NCBI GenBank assembly: GCA_036498905.1
Contig: DASYER010000108.1
Location: 1-64,000 of the forward strand
Direction of reading: 5' to 3'
DNA from: DAIDKA01 sp036498905
Lineage (GTDB): Bacteria; Pseudomonadota; Gammaproteobacteria; Steroidobacterales; Steroidobacteraceae
Length of the DNA: 64,000 nucleotides
Shown here: positions 9,795-18,768 of the stretch, piece by piece
Numbering within the stretch: position 1 is the stretch's first letter
Layout: every line of letters starts with the position of its first letter
Position numbers and translations under genes: made by a program
The notes under the pieces: model-generated
Databases searched by the model: none
Told to the model about the DNA's origin: nothing
What the model saw: the letters and a program-made list of their open reading frames with translations, nothing else

Positions 9795-12700
9795 ATGCCC
9801 ACGAACGGCGCCGATCGAAACACACTGCAGCTCAGCAGCCGCTCGGGTCTGCGGGCCACATTCAATGGCAACGGTTCGCTGCGCCGCCTGGATTGCGGTG
9901 CAATCGCGCTGGCATTATTCGTCGGTAACGAAATCGAAGGCGGCCCCGCCAATCTCTATCTGCGCCGCCTCGGCGCTCGCATCGAGTGGATCCCCCTGCT
10001 CGGCCCCGCCAGCCCCACCCGCTTCAGCCTCGATCCGCAGGGCAACGCGCTGCGGGGAAGCGGCAGCTGGGGCGACATCAGCTATCTGATCGAATTCACG
10101 TTGCCGGCTGAGGCGGCGGCATGGTCGTGGCGCGTGCAACTGGAGAATCGCGGCGCGATGCAGCAGGCGGTGGACCTCACCTACGCTCAGGATCTGGCTC
10201 TGGCGCCCTATGGCGCGGTACGCCTCAACGAGTATTACGTCAGCCAGTATCTCGATCACACCGCACTGTCCCATCCCCAACAGGGCTTCATGATCGCCTC
10301 GCGCCAGAATCTCGCGGTGGACGGACGCCACCCCTGGACCTTGATCGGCTCCTTCGGCCAAGGCGCCTCATTCGCCACGGACGCCCTGCAGTTCTACGGC
10401 CTCACCCGCCGCGCGGGTCAGGCACCCGCGGGCCTAACCACCGATCTGCCCGCCAGCCGTCTGCAGCACGAACATTCCATGGCCGTGCTGCGCGACACCA
10501 TCATTCGTCTTCAACCCGGAGAGGGCACCACTGCCGGCTTCTTCGGCCTGTATGTCCAGGATCATCCCGAACCGACCTCCTCGCCTGCGGATTTGCGGCA
10601 TCTCGAGCAGATTCTGGCGCTGCCCGCAGCGACCGCGGCACCGCTGACAGGGCTGGCAAGTCCTGCGACAAGACCGCAGGACCCGCAGACTCTGTTCAGC
10701 ACTTGTCAGTCATTGTCGGTGCTGGATCTAGACACGAGCACCCTGCGGGGAATGTTTGCCGATCCCTGGCGGCACCTGGAGCTCAGCGAGTCAGGGGAGA
10801 CACTGTCGTTTTTCTGGGGAGCGGACCGTCACGTCGTGTTGCGGGTCAAGGAGCTGCGGGTACTGCGGCCCCATGGCCATCTGCTGCGCTCCGGCCGTCA
10901 TACGACGCCCGATGAGACCTCCCTCACCTCGACGACATGGATGAGCGGCGTATTCCACTCGATGCTCACCCAGGGGCACGTCAGCATCAATCGGATGCTC
11001 TCGACCGTCCACAGCTACCTGGGCCTGTTCCGTTCGCATGGTCAACGGGTCTTCGTGGAGCTGGACGGCCATTGGCAGCTGCTGGAGCTGCCTTCCGCCT
11101 TCGAGATGTCGCCCACGGCCTGCCTGTGGGTCTACCGTCACGCTCAGGGCGAAATTCAGGTGCGCTCTGAGGCAGGCAGCGACGCGCACGACATGACTGT
11201 CGTGCTGCGTGTGACCTCCGGGGCGCCGCTGCGATTCCTGATCTCGCACCACCTGGCCTTGAACGGTGACGATGGCAGCGCTCCTGGCGCCGCGCTGTGG
11301 CGGCAGGAGGGGCAGGAGATCATCGTGACGCCCGCGCCGGGATCTGAGTTGGCGCAGCGTTTCCCCGCGGGCAGTTTCAGTGTGGCCGCCCTGCCGGGAA
11401 CCACATTTGAGAAGGTCGCAGACGATGCACTGCTGTTCCTTGATGGGCGCTCGCGTCAGCAGCCTTTTCTGTGCCTGCTGACCGCCCCTACTTCGACGGC
11501 GGGCCTGCGCATCCAAGGCCGGCTGCTCAGCAGCAGCGCACCGCTCCCGCAAACCGTCGCGGCCGGCAGTGAACTGCTGCCGTCCCTGACCATGGACATT
11601 CCAGCGCCCAGCCCGCTGGGCGCTGCGGCAGCGCGCATCGCCGAAATGGCACCCTGGTACGCCCAAAATGCCTGGATACATTATCTGGCGCCTCGCGGCC
11701 TGGAGCAGTACTCCGGCGGCGGATGGGGAACCCGCGATGTGTGTCAGGGACCGGTGGAAATGCTGCTGGCGTTGGACCGGATGGCACCCATCCACGATCT
11801 GCTGCTGCGCGTGTTCAAACAGCAGAATCCGGATGGTGACTGGCCGCAGTGGTTCATGTTCTTCGAGCGCGAGCGCAACATCCGTCCGGGTGACTCGCAC
11901 GGCGATATCGTCTTCTGGCCGCTACTGGTGCTCGCGCAGTATCTGATCGCCTCCGGCGATCCCGGCATTCTCGAAGAGCGGGTCCGGTTCTTCGATGGGG
12001 GCGGGCCCGACCACGGCGAGGATGCGACGGTGTGGGAGCACGTGCTGCGCGCGCTTGAACTGACGAAGAAGCGGGTGATTCCCAACACCGCGCTGGCGGC
12101 CTATGGCCACGGCGATTGGAACGACTCCCTGCAGCCCGTCGATGCGAACATGCCTCACCAGCTGTGCAGCTCCTGGACGGTGACGCTGCAGTACCAGACT
12201 CTGAAAACCCTGGCGAGGGCGCTGCGTCCCTTCGGCCGCGCCGCCGAAGCACTCGCATTGGAAGAACAGGCGCAGGCGGTACAGCGCGATTTCCAGCGGC
12301 TGCTCTTGCCCGATGGGGTGCTGGCCGGGTACGTGCAGTTCACAGACGACGGCAGTATCCGTTACCTGCTTCATCCGCGCGACGACACCACCGGTATCCA
12401 CTACAGCTCCCTGGGCATGATCCACGCCATTCTCGAGGATCTGCTCACTCCCGCCCAGGCCCGCGAGCACCTGGGTTTGATCCGCACCCACCTGAGCGCC
12501 TCGGATGGCGTGCGGCTGTTCGATCGCCCCATGGCCTATCACGGCGGACAGCAGCGACTGTTTCAACGCGCCGAGACGGCCACTTTCTTCGGGCGCGAAA
12601 TCGGACTGATGTACACGCACGCCCATTTGCGTTTTGCCCAGGCCCTGGCCCACGTTGGAGACGCAGACGGGTTCTTCCACGCGCTGTGCCAGGCCAACCC

Positions 12701-13205
12701 CATCGCCATCGCGTCGGTCGTGCCGCGCGCGACCCTACGGCAGGCCAATTGCTACTACTCAAGCTCCGATGCTGCGTTCGTGGATCGTTATCAGGCCAGC
12801 GAGGAGTACGCGCGGGTGGCGCAAGGCACCATCGATCTCGATGGCGGTTGGCGCGTGTATTCCAGCGGTGCCGGTATCAGCCTGGGCCTGATCGTGCGCC
12901 GCTTTCTCGGTGTGAGCCGCGAGGGCGATATGCTGCACCTGGACCCGGTCATACCCGCGGGCCTCACTGGCTTACGGGTGACAATGCGACTTGCCGAACG
13001 CCCCCTCGAAATCGAATACCGCATCGCGAATCCCGGTTGCGGCATAAAGCAGATCCTGCTCAACGGCAGTCCGCTGCCCTTCGCGAGAGCGGCCAATGCC
13101 CATCGGCCGGGCGCCGCCCTTGCCGCAATGTCAGACGTATTGGCACTGCTGCGCGCGGATGCCAATACTCTCCAGCTGGATCTTGGTCTTGCGCAGCTTC
13201 CCTAG
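9795..13205 (+). CDS. GH94-type glycoside phosphorylase, 1,2-beta-oligoglucan phosphorylase-like
   Basis: Cytoplasmic enzyme of about 1136 aa with no signal peptide. The N-terminal beta-sandwich region (about 1-580) is followed by an (alpha/alpha)6 barrel carrying GH94 landmarks: GGWGTRDVCQGPVEML, NPDGDWPQWFMFFE, SHGDIVFWPLLVLAQYL and YGHGDWNDSLQP, where the Asp of GDWND (about residue 773) is the expected general acid. Cellobiose phosphorylases are near 800 aa, while 1,2-beta-oligoglucan phosphorylases are about 1100 aa with an extended N-terminus, so the length points to the latter. Specificity is an inference. ATG at 9795 has AGAGG 8 bp upstream; an in-frame ATG at 9774 is the alternative. 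No transporter or glucanase gene adjoins it. Confidence 0.8.
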   Translation: MPTNGADRNTLQLSSRSGLRATFNGNGSLRRLDCGAIALALFVGNEIEGGPANLYLRRLGARIEWIPLLGPASPTRFSLDPQGNALRGSGSWGDISYLIEFTLPAEAAAWSWRVQLENRGAMQQAVDLTYAQDLALAPYGAVRLNEYYVSQYLDHTALSHPQQGFMIASRQNLAVDGRHPWTLIGSFGQGASFATDALQFYGLTRRAGQAPAGLTTDLPASRLQHEHSMAVLRDTIIRLQPGEGTTAGFFGLYVQDHPEPTSSPADLRHLEQILALPAATAAPLTGLASPATRPQDPQTLFSTCQSLSVLDLDTSTLRGMFADPWRHLELSESGETLSFFWGADRHVVLRVKELRVLRPHGHLLRSGRHTTPDETSLTSTTWMSGVFHSMLTQGHVSINRMLSTVHSYLGLFRSHGQRVFVELDGHWQLLELPSAFEMSPTACLWVYRHAQGEIQVRSEAGSDAHDMTVVLRVTSGAPLRFLISHHLALNGDDGSAPGAALWRQEGQEIIVTPAPGSELAQRFPAGSFSVAALPGTTFEKVADDALLFLDGRSRQQPFLCLLTAPTSTAGLRIQGRLLSSSAPLPQTVAAGSELLPSLTMDIPAPSPLGAAAARIAEMAPWYAQNAWIHYLAPRGLEQYSGGGWGTRDVCQGPVEMLLALDRMAPIHDLLLRVFKQQNPDGDWPQWFMFFERERNIRPGDSHGDIVFWPLLVLAQYLIASGDPGILEERVRFFDGGGPDHGEDATVWEHVLRALELTKKRVIPNTALAAYGHGDWNDSLQPVDANMPHQLCSSWTVTLQYQTLKTLARALRPFGRAAEALALEEQAQAVQRDFQRLLLPDGVLAGYVQFTDDGSIRYLLHPRDDTTGIHYSSLGMIHAILEDLLTPAQAREHLGLIRTHLSASDGVRLFDRPMAYHGGQQRLFQRAETATFFGREIGLMYTHAHLRFAQALAHVGDADGFFHALCQANPIAIASVVPRATLRQANCYYSSSDAAFVDRYQASEEYARVAQGTIDLDGGWRVYSSGAGISLGLIVRRFLGVSREGDMLHLDPVIPAGLTGLRVTMRLAERPLEIEYRIANPGCGIKQILLNGSPLPFARAANAHRPGAALAAMSDVLALLRADANTLQLDLGLAQLP

Positions 13206-13231
13206 TTTACCGGCTGTGCGACCCGCAGGAC

Positions 13232-13897
13232 TCAGCGAGCTTTGCGGAAAGTCAGGTTATAGCGAACCGCGCCAGTTTGCGGATGAGTGCCGTCACCCAG
13301 ACTATGAACACCGTGAAATCGCAGCCGATCGACGCCGCCCCAGACGACTACATCGCCGTGCATCAAAGGAACGCGGACGCTGCGATCCGCACGCTTGTGG
13401 CCTCCCCATAGAAAGACGGCCGGCAACCCGAGGGACACCGACACGATCGGAGCTGTGAGATCTTCTTCGTTGCGATCCTGATGCAAGGACAACCGCGCAC
13501 CCGGATGATATTGATTGATGAGGCAGGCATCGGGAATAAACCCTGCAAATCCCGCCTCCGCAGCCGCTGCGGTGGCAAACGCCCGCAACGATGCGGGCAT
13601 GGCGGGCCACGCCGTTGCAGTTTCCGGATCAATCCGGTCATACCGATAACCCGTTCGATCGGCGACCCAGCCGGCCTCCCCGCAATTGGTCATCGCGACC
13701 GACATCTTCCATCCGCCCGGTGTCAGCATGTGCCGCAACGGTGATCTACGGCAGATACCGCAAATGCCTGTGAGCAGCTCCGTCGCAAAACTTTGCGCGA
13801 ATGCCGTCAGCACCACCGCCGCCGGACCAAGCCTGGTGGTCCCGGCTGCCCGCGCGGGTTCCTCAAGTCCCAGTGATAGTGTTTCAGGTCGCATCAT
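13232..13897 (-). CDS. alkB: AlkB, Fe(II)/2OG-dependent DNA/RNA demethylase
   Basis: Alkylation-repair dioxygenase of 221 aa that would oxidatively remove 1-methyladenine and 3-methylcytosine lesions. The AlkB core is complete: MLTPGGWKMSVAMTNCGEAG, substrate loop WVADRTGYRY, the iron ligands in LSLHQDRNEED (H and D) and the distal His in RFHGVHSLGDG, then the 2OG-binding arginines in GAVRYNLTFRKAR. Its ATG lies inside the last codons of the upstream dioxygenase gene (14-bp overlap), so the two are co-translated. With ada reading away on the other strand this is an adaptive-response locus. Confidence is very high. Confidence 0.95.
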   Translation of the reverse strand: MMRPETLSLGLEEPARAAGTTRLGPAAVVLTAFAQSFATELLTGICGICRRSPLRHMLTPGGWKMSVAMTNCGEAGWVADRTGYRYDRIDPETATAWPAMPASLRAFATAAAAEAGFAGFIPDACLINQYHPGARLSLHQDRNEEDLTAPIVSVSLGLPAVFLWGGHKRADRSVRVPLMHGDVVVWGGVDRLRFHGVHSLGDGTHPQTGAVRYNLTFRKAR

Positions 13898-14570
13898 GGA
13901 AGATTATGCCAAGAGTGTGTCGATGACCGGCGCGCACGCGGCTCACCCCGTGACGCAGCTTGACCTGATAGTCGCCCTTTGTGCCTCTCACCGGGCGACT
14001 ATGGACCGCCAGGATGACGGCATCCCCCCTGTGCAGAGGGACGACTGAAGCCTTCGTCTGCATCCGTGGGCGCTGTTCGGTGATCACGAACTCTCCCCCC
14101 TCGAAGTCGACCCCGGGCTGCGACAGCAGCAGCGTTGCCTGCAGCGGAAAGACATGCTCGCCATACAGATCCTGATGCAGGCAGTTATAGTCCTCCGGCC
14201 CATACTGCAGAAGCAACGGCGTCGGTCGGGTCTGCCCGGCCTGATGGCAACGCTCAAGGAATTCGGCGTGGTCATCCGGAAACCGCACCGCCTTACGCAT
14301 CCGCTCGTACCAGCGATTGGCCACAGGAGCCAGGTTCGGATAGAGCGTGGTGCGCAGCTCCTCTACCAGCGGCGGCAGCGGGTAGCCGAAATAGCGGTAT
14401 TCGCCTTGTCCGAACCCATGCCTTTCCATTACCACGTGGCTGCGAAATCCCTGGCTGTGCTTATACATCCCGGCCGTGGCTTCGCACTCCCGCTGCCCCA
14501 GCAGTTGCGGGATCACCGCCCAACCCTGAGCATCCAGATCGAGCGCCAACTGCTGCCAATCGACTTTCAC
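13884..14570 (-). CDS. 2OG-Fe(II) oxygenase, COG3826-type, in the alkylation-repair operon
   Basis: Dioxygenase of 228 aa, distinct from AlkB. The facial triad is visible in NCLHQDLYGEHVFPLQ (H, D) and in the C-terminal VKLRHGVSRV segment (distal His), followed by HTLGIIFHDAT. The double-stranded beta-helix strand LLLSQPGVDFEGGEFVI is typical of prolyl-hydroxylase-like oxygenases. The GTG at 14570 is chosen for the GGAG 8 bp upstream; an ATG at 14603 lacks a ribosome-binding site. It is the first gene of the minus-strand operon with alkB and shares its upstream region with ada. The substrate is unknown. Context suggests a role in alkylation damage, but that is inference. Confidence 0.88.
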   Translation of the reverse strand: MKVDWQQLALDLDAQGWAVIPQLLGQRECEATAGMYKHSQGFRSHVVMERHGFGQGEYRYFGYPLPPLVEELRTTLYPNLAPVANRWYERMRKAVRFPDDHAEFLERCHQAGQTRPTPLLLQYGPEDYNCLHQDLYGEHVFPLQATLLLSQPGVDFEGGEFVITEQRPRMQTKASVVPLHRGDAVILAVHSRPVRGTKGDYQVKLRHGVSRVRAGHRHTLGIIFHDAT

Positions 14571-14571
14571 G

Positions 14572-14584
14572 TTGCAACTCCATT
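14572..14584 (-). promoter_or_regulatory. Exact AAT-N6-GCAA Ada-box match
   Basis: On the minus strand AAT GGAGTT GCAA matches the E. coli Ada-box consensus AAT-N6-GCAA at all seven fixed positions. It overlaps the Shine-Dalgarno sequence of the minus-strand dioxygenase, an odd place for an activator, so it may be coincidental or act on ada from about 140 bp upstream. Confidence 0.35.
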
Positions 14585-14634
14585 TCAATACAATCCGCAC
14601 CATGTGCCCTCGCCTGCCCCCGCGCACTCCGGGT

Positions 14635-14664
14635 CTTGCTGTCAAATCCCGATTTGATCGCAAG
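14635..14664. promoter_or_regulatory. 30-bp palindrome made of two inverted Ada-box-like sites
   Basis: The segment runs CTTGC..TCAAATC..GATTTGA..GCAAG; 12 of 15 positions pair. Each half reads GAT-N6-GCAA, one mismatch from the Ada-box consensus AAT-N6-GCAA, in opposite orientations. It lies between the divergent dioxygenase-alkB operon and ada, the expected place for a shared operator. Binding by methylated Ada is inferred. Confidence 0.5.
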
Positions 14665-14723
14665 AAGCGGAGTGAGACATCAGTTCCCCAAGGAGCATGA
14701 TCGGTTCTTAGGATATTCACCGG

Positions 14724-15830
14724 ATGCAGCCTATGAAAGCTCAAGCACTGAAGTCCAAGCAGTCCCACGAAACTGCGCGGGATCCGCGCTGGGCACGGAT
14801 CTTGGCGCGTGATCGCTCGGCGGACGGAACGTTCTGGTACAGCGTCAAGACGACCGGAATCTATTGCCGTCCCTCCTGCCCTTCCCGAAACGCAAACCCG
14901 AAAAACGTCACCCTGCATGACACTCTGCAGTCCGCCCAAGCGACCGGTTATCGCGCGTGTAAGCGCTGCAATCCGGCAGGTGCCTCCCGGGAGGCGACCA
15001 ATGCAGCGCTTGTCGCCAGAGCATGTCGGTTGATCGAGCGCAGCGAGACCGCTTTGTCCCTGAGCGCCCTTTCCAACGCGATCGGACTGAGCGCCGGTCA
15101 CTTCCATCGCATGTTCAAAGGCTCCACCGGGCTCACGCCCAAAGAGTATATCGCCGCTCATCGTGCCGGTAGGGTCCGCGGTGGCCTGGCGAAAGCCAAC
15201 TCGGTGACGCAGGCAATGTATGACGCGGGATTCAATTCCAGCGGGCGCTTCTATGAAAAATCCACCGCGATGCTGGGCATGACGCCAAGCCGGTTCCGCG
15301 CGGGAGGAACCCACGAGGAAATCCACTTTGCGGTGGGCCAGTCTTCGCTGGGCGCGATTCTCGTTGCCTCAAGCACGAAAGGCGTCGTCGCGGTCCTGCT
15401 CGGCGATGATCCGGACCAGTTGGCGCGCGACCTTCAGGATCAGTTTCCCAAGGCAGACCTGATCGGCGCGGACGCCGACTATGAGGTGCTGGTCGCGAGA
15501 ATCGTGGGTCTGGTCGAGGCGCCTGCGGTCGGCCATGATCTGCCCCTGGATGTGCGCGGAACTGCATTCCAGCAGCGGGTATGGAAGGCACTGCGGAATA
15601 TCGAACCCGGAAAGACTGCAAGCTATTCCCACATTGCACGCAAGATCGGCGCGCCGAAATCCATGCGTGCAGTTGCAGGTGCCTGTGCGGCCAATAAGCT
15701 TGCCGTACTCATCCCCTGCCATCGCGTGGTCCGTCGGGACGGCTCGCTGTCGGGCTACGCCTGGGGCGTCGATCGCAAGCGTGCCTTGATCGACCGCGAA
15801 GCGGCCATGACCGGGCGCCGCTTTCGTTAA
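14724..15830 (+). CDS. ada: Ada, bifunctional alkyl-acceptor protein and transcription activator
   Basis: Full-length Ada of 368 aa. Domain order: N-terminal zinc domain with the methylphosphotriester acceptor set Cys48, Cys52, Cys79 and Cys82 (GIYCRPSCPSRNANPKN and YRACKRCNPAG); an AraC-type helix-turn-helix region at about 95-195 (LSALSNAIGLSAGHFHRMF and AMYDAGFNSSGRFYE); and a C-terminal methylated-DNA-cysteine methyltransferase domain with active Cys332 in LIPCHRVVRRDG. All key cysteines are present, so both repair and regulatory functions should be intact. It is divergent from the dioxygenase-alkB operon, and the 153-bp gap holds Ada-box-like sites. The ATG at 14724 follows an AGGA; ATG 14733 is possible. 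Confidence 0.96.
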   Translation: MQPMKAQALKSKQSHETARDPRWARILARDRSADGTFWYSVKTTGIYCRPSCPSRNANPKNVTLHDTLQSAQATGYRACKRCNPAGASREATNAALVARACRLIERSETALSLSALSNAIGLSAGHFHRMFKGSTGLTPKEYIAAHRAGRVRGGLAKANSVTQAMYDAGFNSSGRFYEKSTAMLGMTPSRFRAGGTHEEIHFAVGQSSLGAILVASSTKGVVAVLLGDDPDQLARDLQDQFPKADLIGADADYEVLVARIVGLVEAPAVGHDLPLDVRGTAFQQRVWKALRNIEPGKTASYSHIARKIGAPKSMRAVAGACAANKLAVLIPCHRVVRRDGSLSGYAWGVDRKRALIDREAAMTGRRFR

Positions 15831-15918
15831 TCGGGAAGCACGCTTGTGGGACAAATGCCCCGACCGGTCAGTGAATCAGCCTACAGCGCCTCCCTGCACG
15901 CTTTCCCATACTGAACAT

Positions 15919-16578
15919 GTGATTCGACTTCGCACGCGACACATACTTGGCTTCCTGGCCGTCTGGGTCACCTTTCTGCCGCCGGCCAGCTTCGGACAGG
16001 GCACGGCATCGCATGCACCACCCAACACGCCGAATATCAAACGTATCGACGGCACGGTGGCAAGAGTTGACGGGAATGAACTGCTGTTAAGGGTCAAGGG
16101 GGGCACGACCGAGACCTATCAGCTCGCGCCGTCCATTCACTTGCTTCTAGGCCGGCCAGGACTGATGTCGGATCTGGCTTCCGGAAAGTCGGTCGGCTGT
16201 ACCAGCATATTCAGCCAGGGTACCCAGGCGTTGGCCGGCGAATGCCGCATTTTCGCCGGGGGCGCGCATGACATGGCCGAGGGCCCCGACACTGCGGATG
16301 CGTCAAGCACCCCGACAACCACCGGTACGATCACCGACGTCCGGGACACCGCGCAAGGAGTCGGGGGCAAAGGACGGCGTCTCCTGATTCAGGTAGAGAA
16401 CCCGCAAGGAAGGACGATGATGACGGTGTCCTCTTTGACCCGGATCAGTATTGTTACCGTCGGCGACGCCTCGGCACTGAAGCCAGGCGCGAAAGTGCGC
16501 GGCCTTTCGCAGCAGGCCGTCGATGGAACGGGCGTGATCCAGACTCTGACGATCATGGCGCCCATTCACCGCCGATAA
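15919..16578 (+). CDS. Exported protein with two predicted OB-like (DUF5666-type) repeats
   Basis: Secreted or periplasmic protein of about 219 aa. From the GTG at 15919 the N-terminus is a signal peptide (IRLRTRHILGFLAVWVTFL, cleaved near SFGQG). Two similar beta-rich units follow: IDGTVARVDGNELLLRVKGG ending in a capping Ser/Leu segment, and GTITDVRDTAQGVGGKGRRL with SSLTRISIVTVGDASALKPG. This repeat pattern (G-x-I/V-x-x-V ... alkaline-stress-like OB fold) resembles DUF5666-type exported proteins. The function is unknown. A TTG at 15844 opens the frame earlier but would hide the signal peptide. It converges with the hybrid kinase gene, 1 bp apart. Confidence 0.65.
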   Translation: MIRLRTRHILGFLAVWVTFLPPASFGQGTASHAPPNTPNIKRIDGTVARVDGNELLLRVKGGTTETYQLAPSIHLLLGRPGLMSDLASGKSVGCTSIFSQGTQALAGECRIFAGGAHDMAEGPDTADASSTPTTTGTITDVRDTAQGVGGKGRRLLIQVENPQGRTMMTVSSLTRISIVTVGDASALKPGAKVRGLSQQAVDGTGVIQTLTIMAPIHRR

Positions 16579-16579
16579 C

Positions 16580-18598
16580 CTACCTGCCGACCAGGTCCGC
16601 CACGATCAGGACGAGTTCACCAACATCAAATGGTTTCGCCAGGTGCGCCTGAAATCCGGCGATCAGGGAACGCTTTCTATCTTCGGCACGCGCAAAAGCG
16701 GTGAGGGCCAACGCCGGAATGCGCTCACTGCGCGGCTCCTTGGCCCGCAATGTCCGAATCAGCTGATAGCCGTCCACCTTCGGCATGCCAACGTCACAGA
16801 CAAGAACCGTCGGTTTCTCCGTCGTGAGTGCCGCCAGGACCTCCTGGGCCGAATTGAAGCAGGTTACCTGGGCTCCCTGATCCTCCAGCACCGTCCGTAT
16901 GAGTTCGCGCGCATCCGGTTCATCATCGACGACAAAGACATGCACGCCCTCGAGGTTCGGAAGCGGGAGCTTTTCACCGGGATGAGTCTCTGTCGTGGGA
17001 TGAACGCGCGGCGCGCTCTTGTCCTCCCCCTGTACGATCGATAGGGGCAACTGCACGAAGAAGGTGGCGCCCATGCCTTCGCCCTGGCTTGCGGCCCGGA
17101 TCGAGCCGCCGTGCAGATCCACCAGCTGCTTGCAGATCGCCAGCCCCAATCCCAAGCCACCGAAGGCCCGGGTGGTTGAGCTGTCCTTCTGTGAGAAGCG
17201 ATCAAAGACGTGCGGCAGATAGCTTTCGGGAATACCGATGCCCGTATCGCTGACGCTCAATTCGAGATGAGAATTCACGCGTTGGAGCAGGACCTGTACC
17301 TGGCCTCCCTTGGGCGTGAATTTGATCGCGTTGGTCAGCAGATTCCACACCACTTGCTGCAGGCGGGCGCCGTCCGCGCTGACGATATCCTGAGTCGCGC
17401 CCAGGATGGCCGTCAGTCGGATGCCTTTGGTCTTCGCCGCGGGTGTAGCCGAGTCCACGGCCGCCTGCACAATGCTCGTAAAGGAGATCTGATGCAGGTC
17501 AAGCCGGATCTTCCCGGTCATGATTCGGCTCAAGTCCAGCAGGTCATCGATGAGCTGTACCTGTGCTCTCGCGTTACGGTCTATGACTTCTATGGCACGC
17601 TGCTGCGCCTGCGGTTCTTTGGGCGTGTCGCCGCGAAGTAATATCTGAGTCCAGCCCAGAATGGCGCTCAACGGTGTGCGCAGTTCGTGTGACAGGGTCG
17701 CCAGGAATTCGTCCTTGACGCGTGTGGCACGCTGCGCAGCCATACGCGCGCTGCGCTCTGCGTCCAGCATCTCTTCGCGCTGCAAATTCACGGCCTCAAT
17801 CGCCTCGATCCGCTTGCTCTCGGTCATATCACGGGTGAGTTTCGCGTAGCCCAGGAGTAGGCCGGTGTCGTCGCGCAGCGCCGTGATGGTGACGTTGGCC
17901 CAAAACTTCGTGCCGTCCTGTCGCAGGCGCCACCCGTTATCCACAAAGCTGCCCTTCTCCGCCGCCACTTGCAACTCATGCTCGGGCCAGCCGCTCTCCT
18001 TTGCCTCCTCCGGATAGAAGATCGAGAAGTGCTGTCCGATGATCTCGTTGGCTGTGTAGCCCTTGATCCGCTCGGCGCCGACATTCCACGTGCTCACCCT
18101 GCCGTTGGGATCGAGCATGAAAATCGCGTATTCACTGACACCCTCCACGAGGAGTCGAAAACGCTCTTCACTGCGCCGCAGATCCTCCTCGTGGGCACGT
18201 TGCCGAGTCAGGTCTCGCGTGACCTTCGCGAACCCGAGGAGCTCATTTTCGGGATTGCGCACGGCAGTGATGACCACGTTCGCCCAGAACGTTGAACCAT
18301 CCTTCCTGACACGCCACCCCTCGTCTTCGAATCTGCCGGTCTCACCTGCAACCCGCAGTTCGTGCTCAGGCTGCCCGCGCGCCAGCGCTTCCGGGGGATA
18401 GAATCGGGAAAAATGCTGCCCGATGATCTCACTGGCTTTATAGCCTTTGAAACGCTCGGCGCCGGCATTCCATGTCAGCACGTAGCCGTTGGGGTCCAGC
18501 ATGAATATCGCGTAGTCGCGCACGCTTTGGACCAGGAGCCTGAAACGCTCCTCGCTCTGTTGCGATTCTGCGCCGGCTTCGTGAGTCTCACGTTCCAT
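16580..18598 (-). CDS. PAS-PAS hybrid sensor histidine kinase with C-terminal receiver
   Basis: Soluble two-component protein of about 672 aa with no membrane segment. Order: PAS1 (about 15-130) and PAS2 (about 145-260), near-duplicates (both carry YAIFMLDPNG and a WANV strand); HisKA with phospho-acceptor His304 in LATLSHELRTPLSAILG; HATPase with NLLTNAIKFTP, DTGIGIP and GGLGLGLAICK; and receiver with DDEPDA, acceptor Asp602 (CDVGMPKVDG) and Lys655 (AKPFDVGE). All catalytic residues are present. The ATG at 18598 sits next to the PAS domain; a 38-residue longer reading from 18712 has no family similarity. No partner response regulator gene is adjacent. The signal is unknown and presumably cytoplasmic (redox or small molecule). 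Confidence 0.9.
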   Translation of the reverse strand: MERETHEAGAESQQSEERFRLLVQSVRDYAIFMLDPNGYVLTWNAGAERFKGYKASEIIGQHFSRFYPPEALARGQPEHELRVAGETGRFEDEGWRVRKDGSTFWANVVITAVRNPENELLGFAKVTRDLTRQRAHEEDLRRSEERFRLLVEGVSEYAIFMLDPNGRVSTWNVGAERIKGYTANEIIGQHFSIFYPEEAKESGWPEHELQVAAEKGSFVDNGWRLRQDGTKFWANVTITALRDDTGLLLGYAKLTRDMTESKRIEAIEAVNLQREEMLDAERSARMAAQRATRVKDEFLATLSHELRTPLSAILGWTQILLRGDTPKEPQAQQRAIEVIDRNARAQVQLIDDLLDLSRIMTGKIRLDLHQISFTSIVQAAVDSATPAAKTKGIRLTAILGATQDIVSADGARLQQVVWNLLTNAIKFTPKGGQVQVLLQRVNSHLELSVSDTGIGIPESYLPHVFDRFSQKDSSTTRAFGGLGLGLAICKQLVDLHGGSIRAASQGEGMGATFFVQLPLSIVQGEDKSAPRVHPTTETHPGEKLPLPNLEGVHVFVVDDEPDARELIRTVLEDQGAQVTCFNSAQEVLAALTTEKPTVLVCDVGMPKVDGYQLIRTLRAKEPRSERIPALALTAFARAEDRKRSLIAGFQAHLAKPFDVGELVLIVADLVGR

Positions 18599-18768
18599 AC
18601 GTGATACGTTAACATGCCCTGAACCCGCAAATTTCCGTTCCAAACGTAGGTTCTGTCCCACCTCCCGGATCGCTCTTTGCCAATACCCCTTCTGCGCGAG
18701 GTGTGTTGTCAAGGCATTGTTTTAGCCCGGCGCCGAGCGCAATCTCTCGGCAATGTGGTGCACCCTTT

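Noticed and set aside
18599..18712. 38-residue N-terminal extension of the hybrid kinase
   Set aside because: No similarity to kinase N-termini, and the ATG at 18598 directly precedes the PAS domain.
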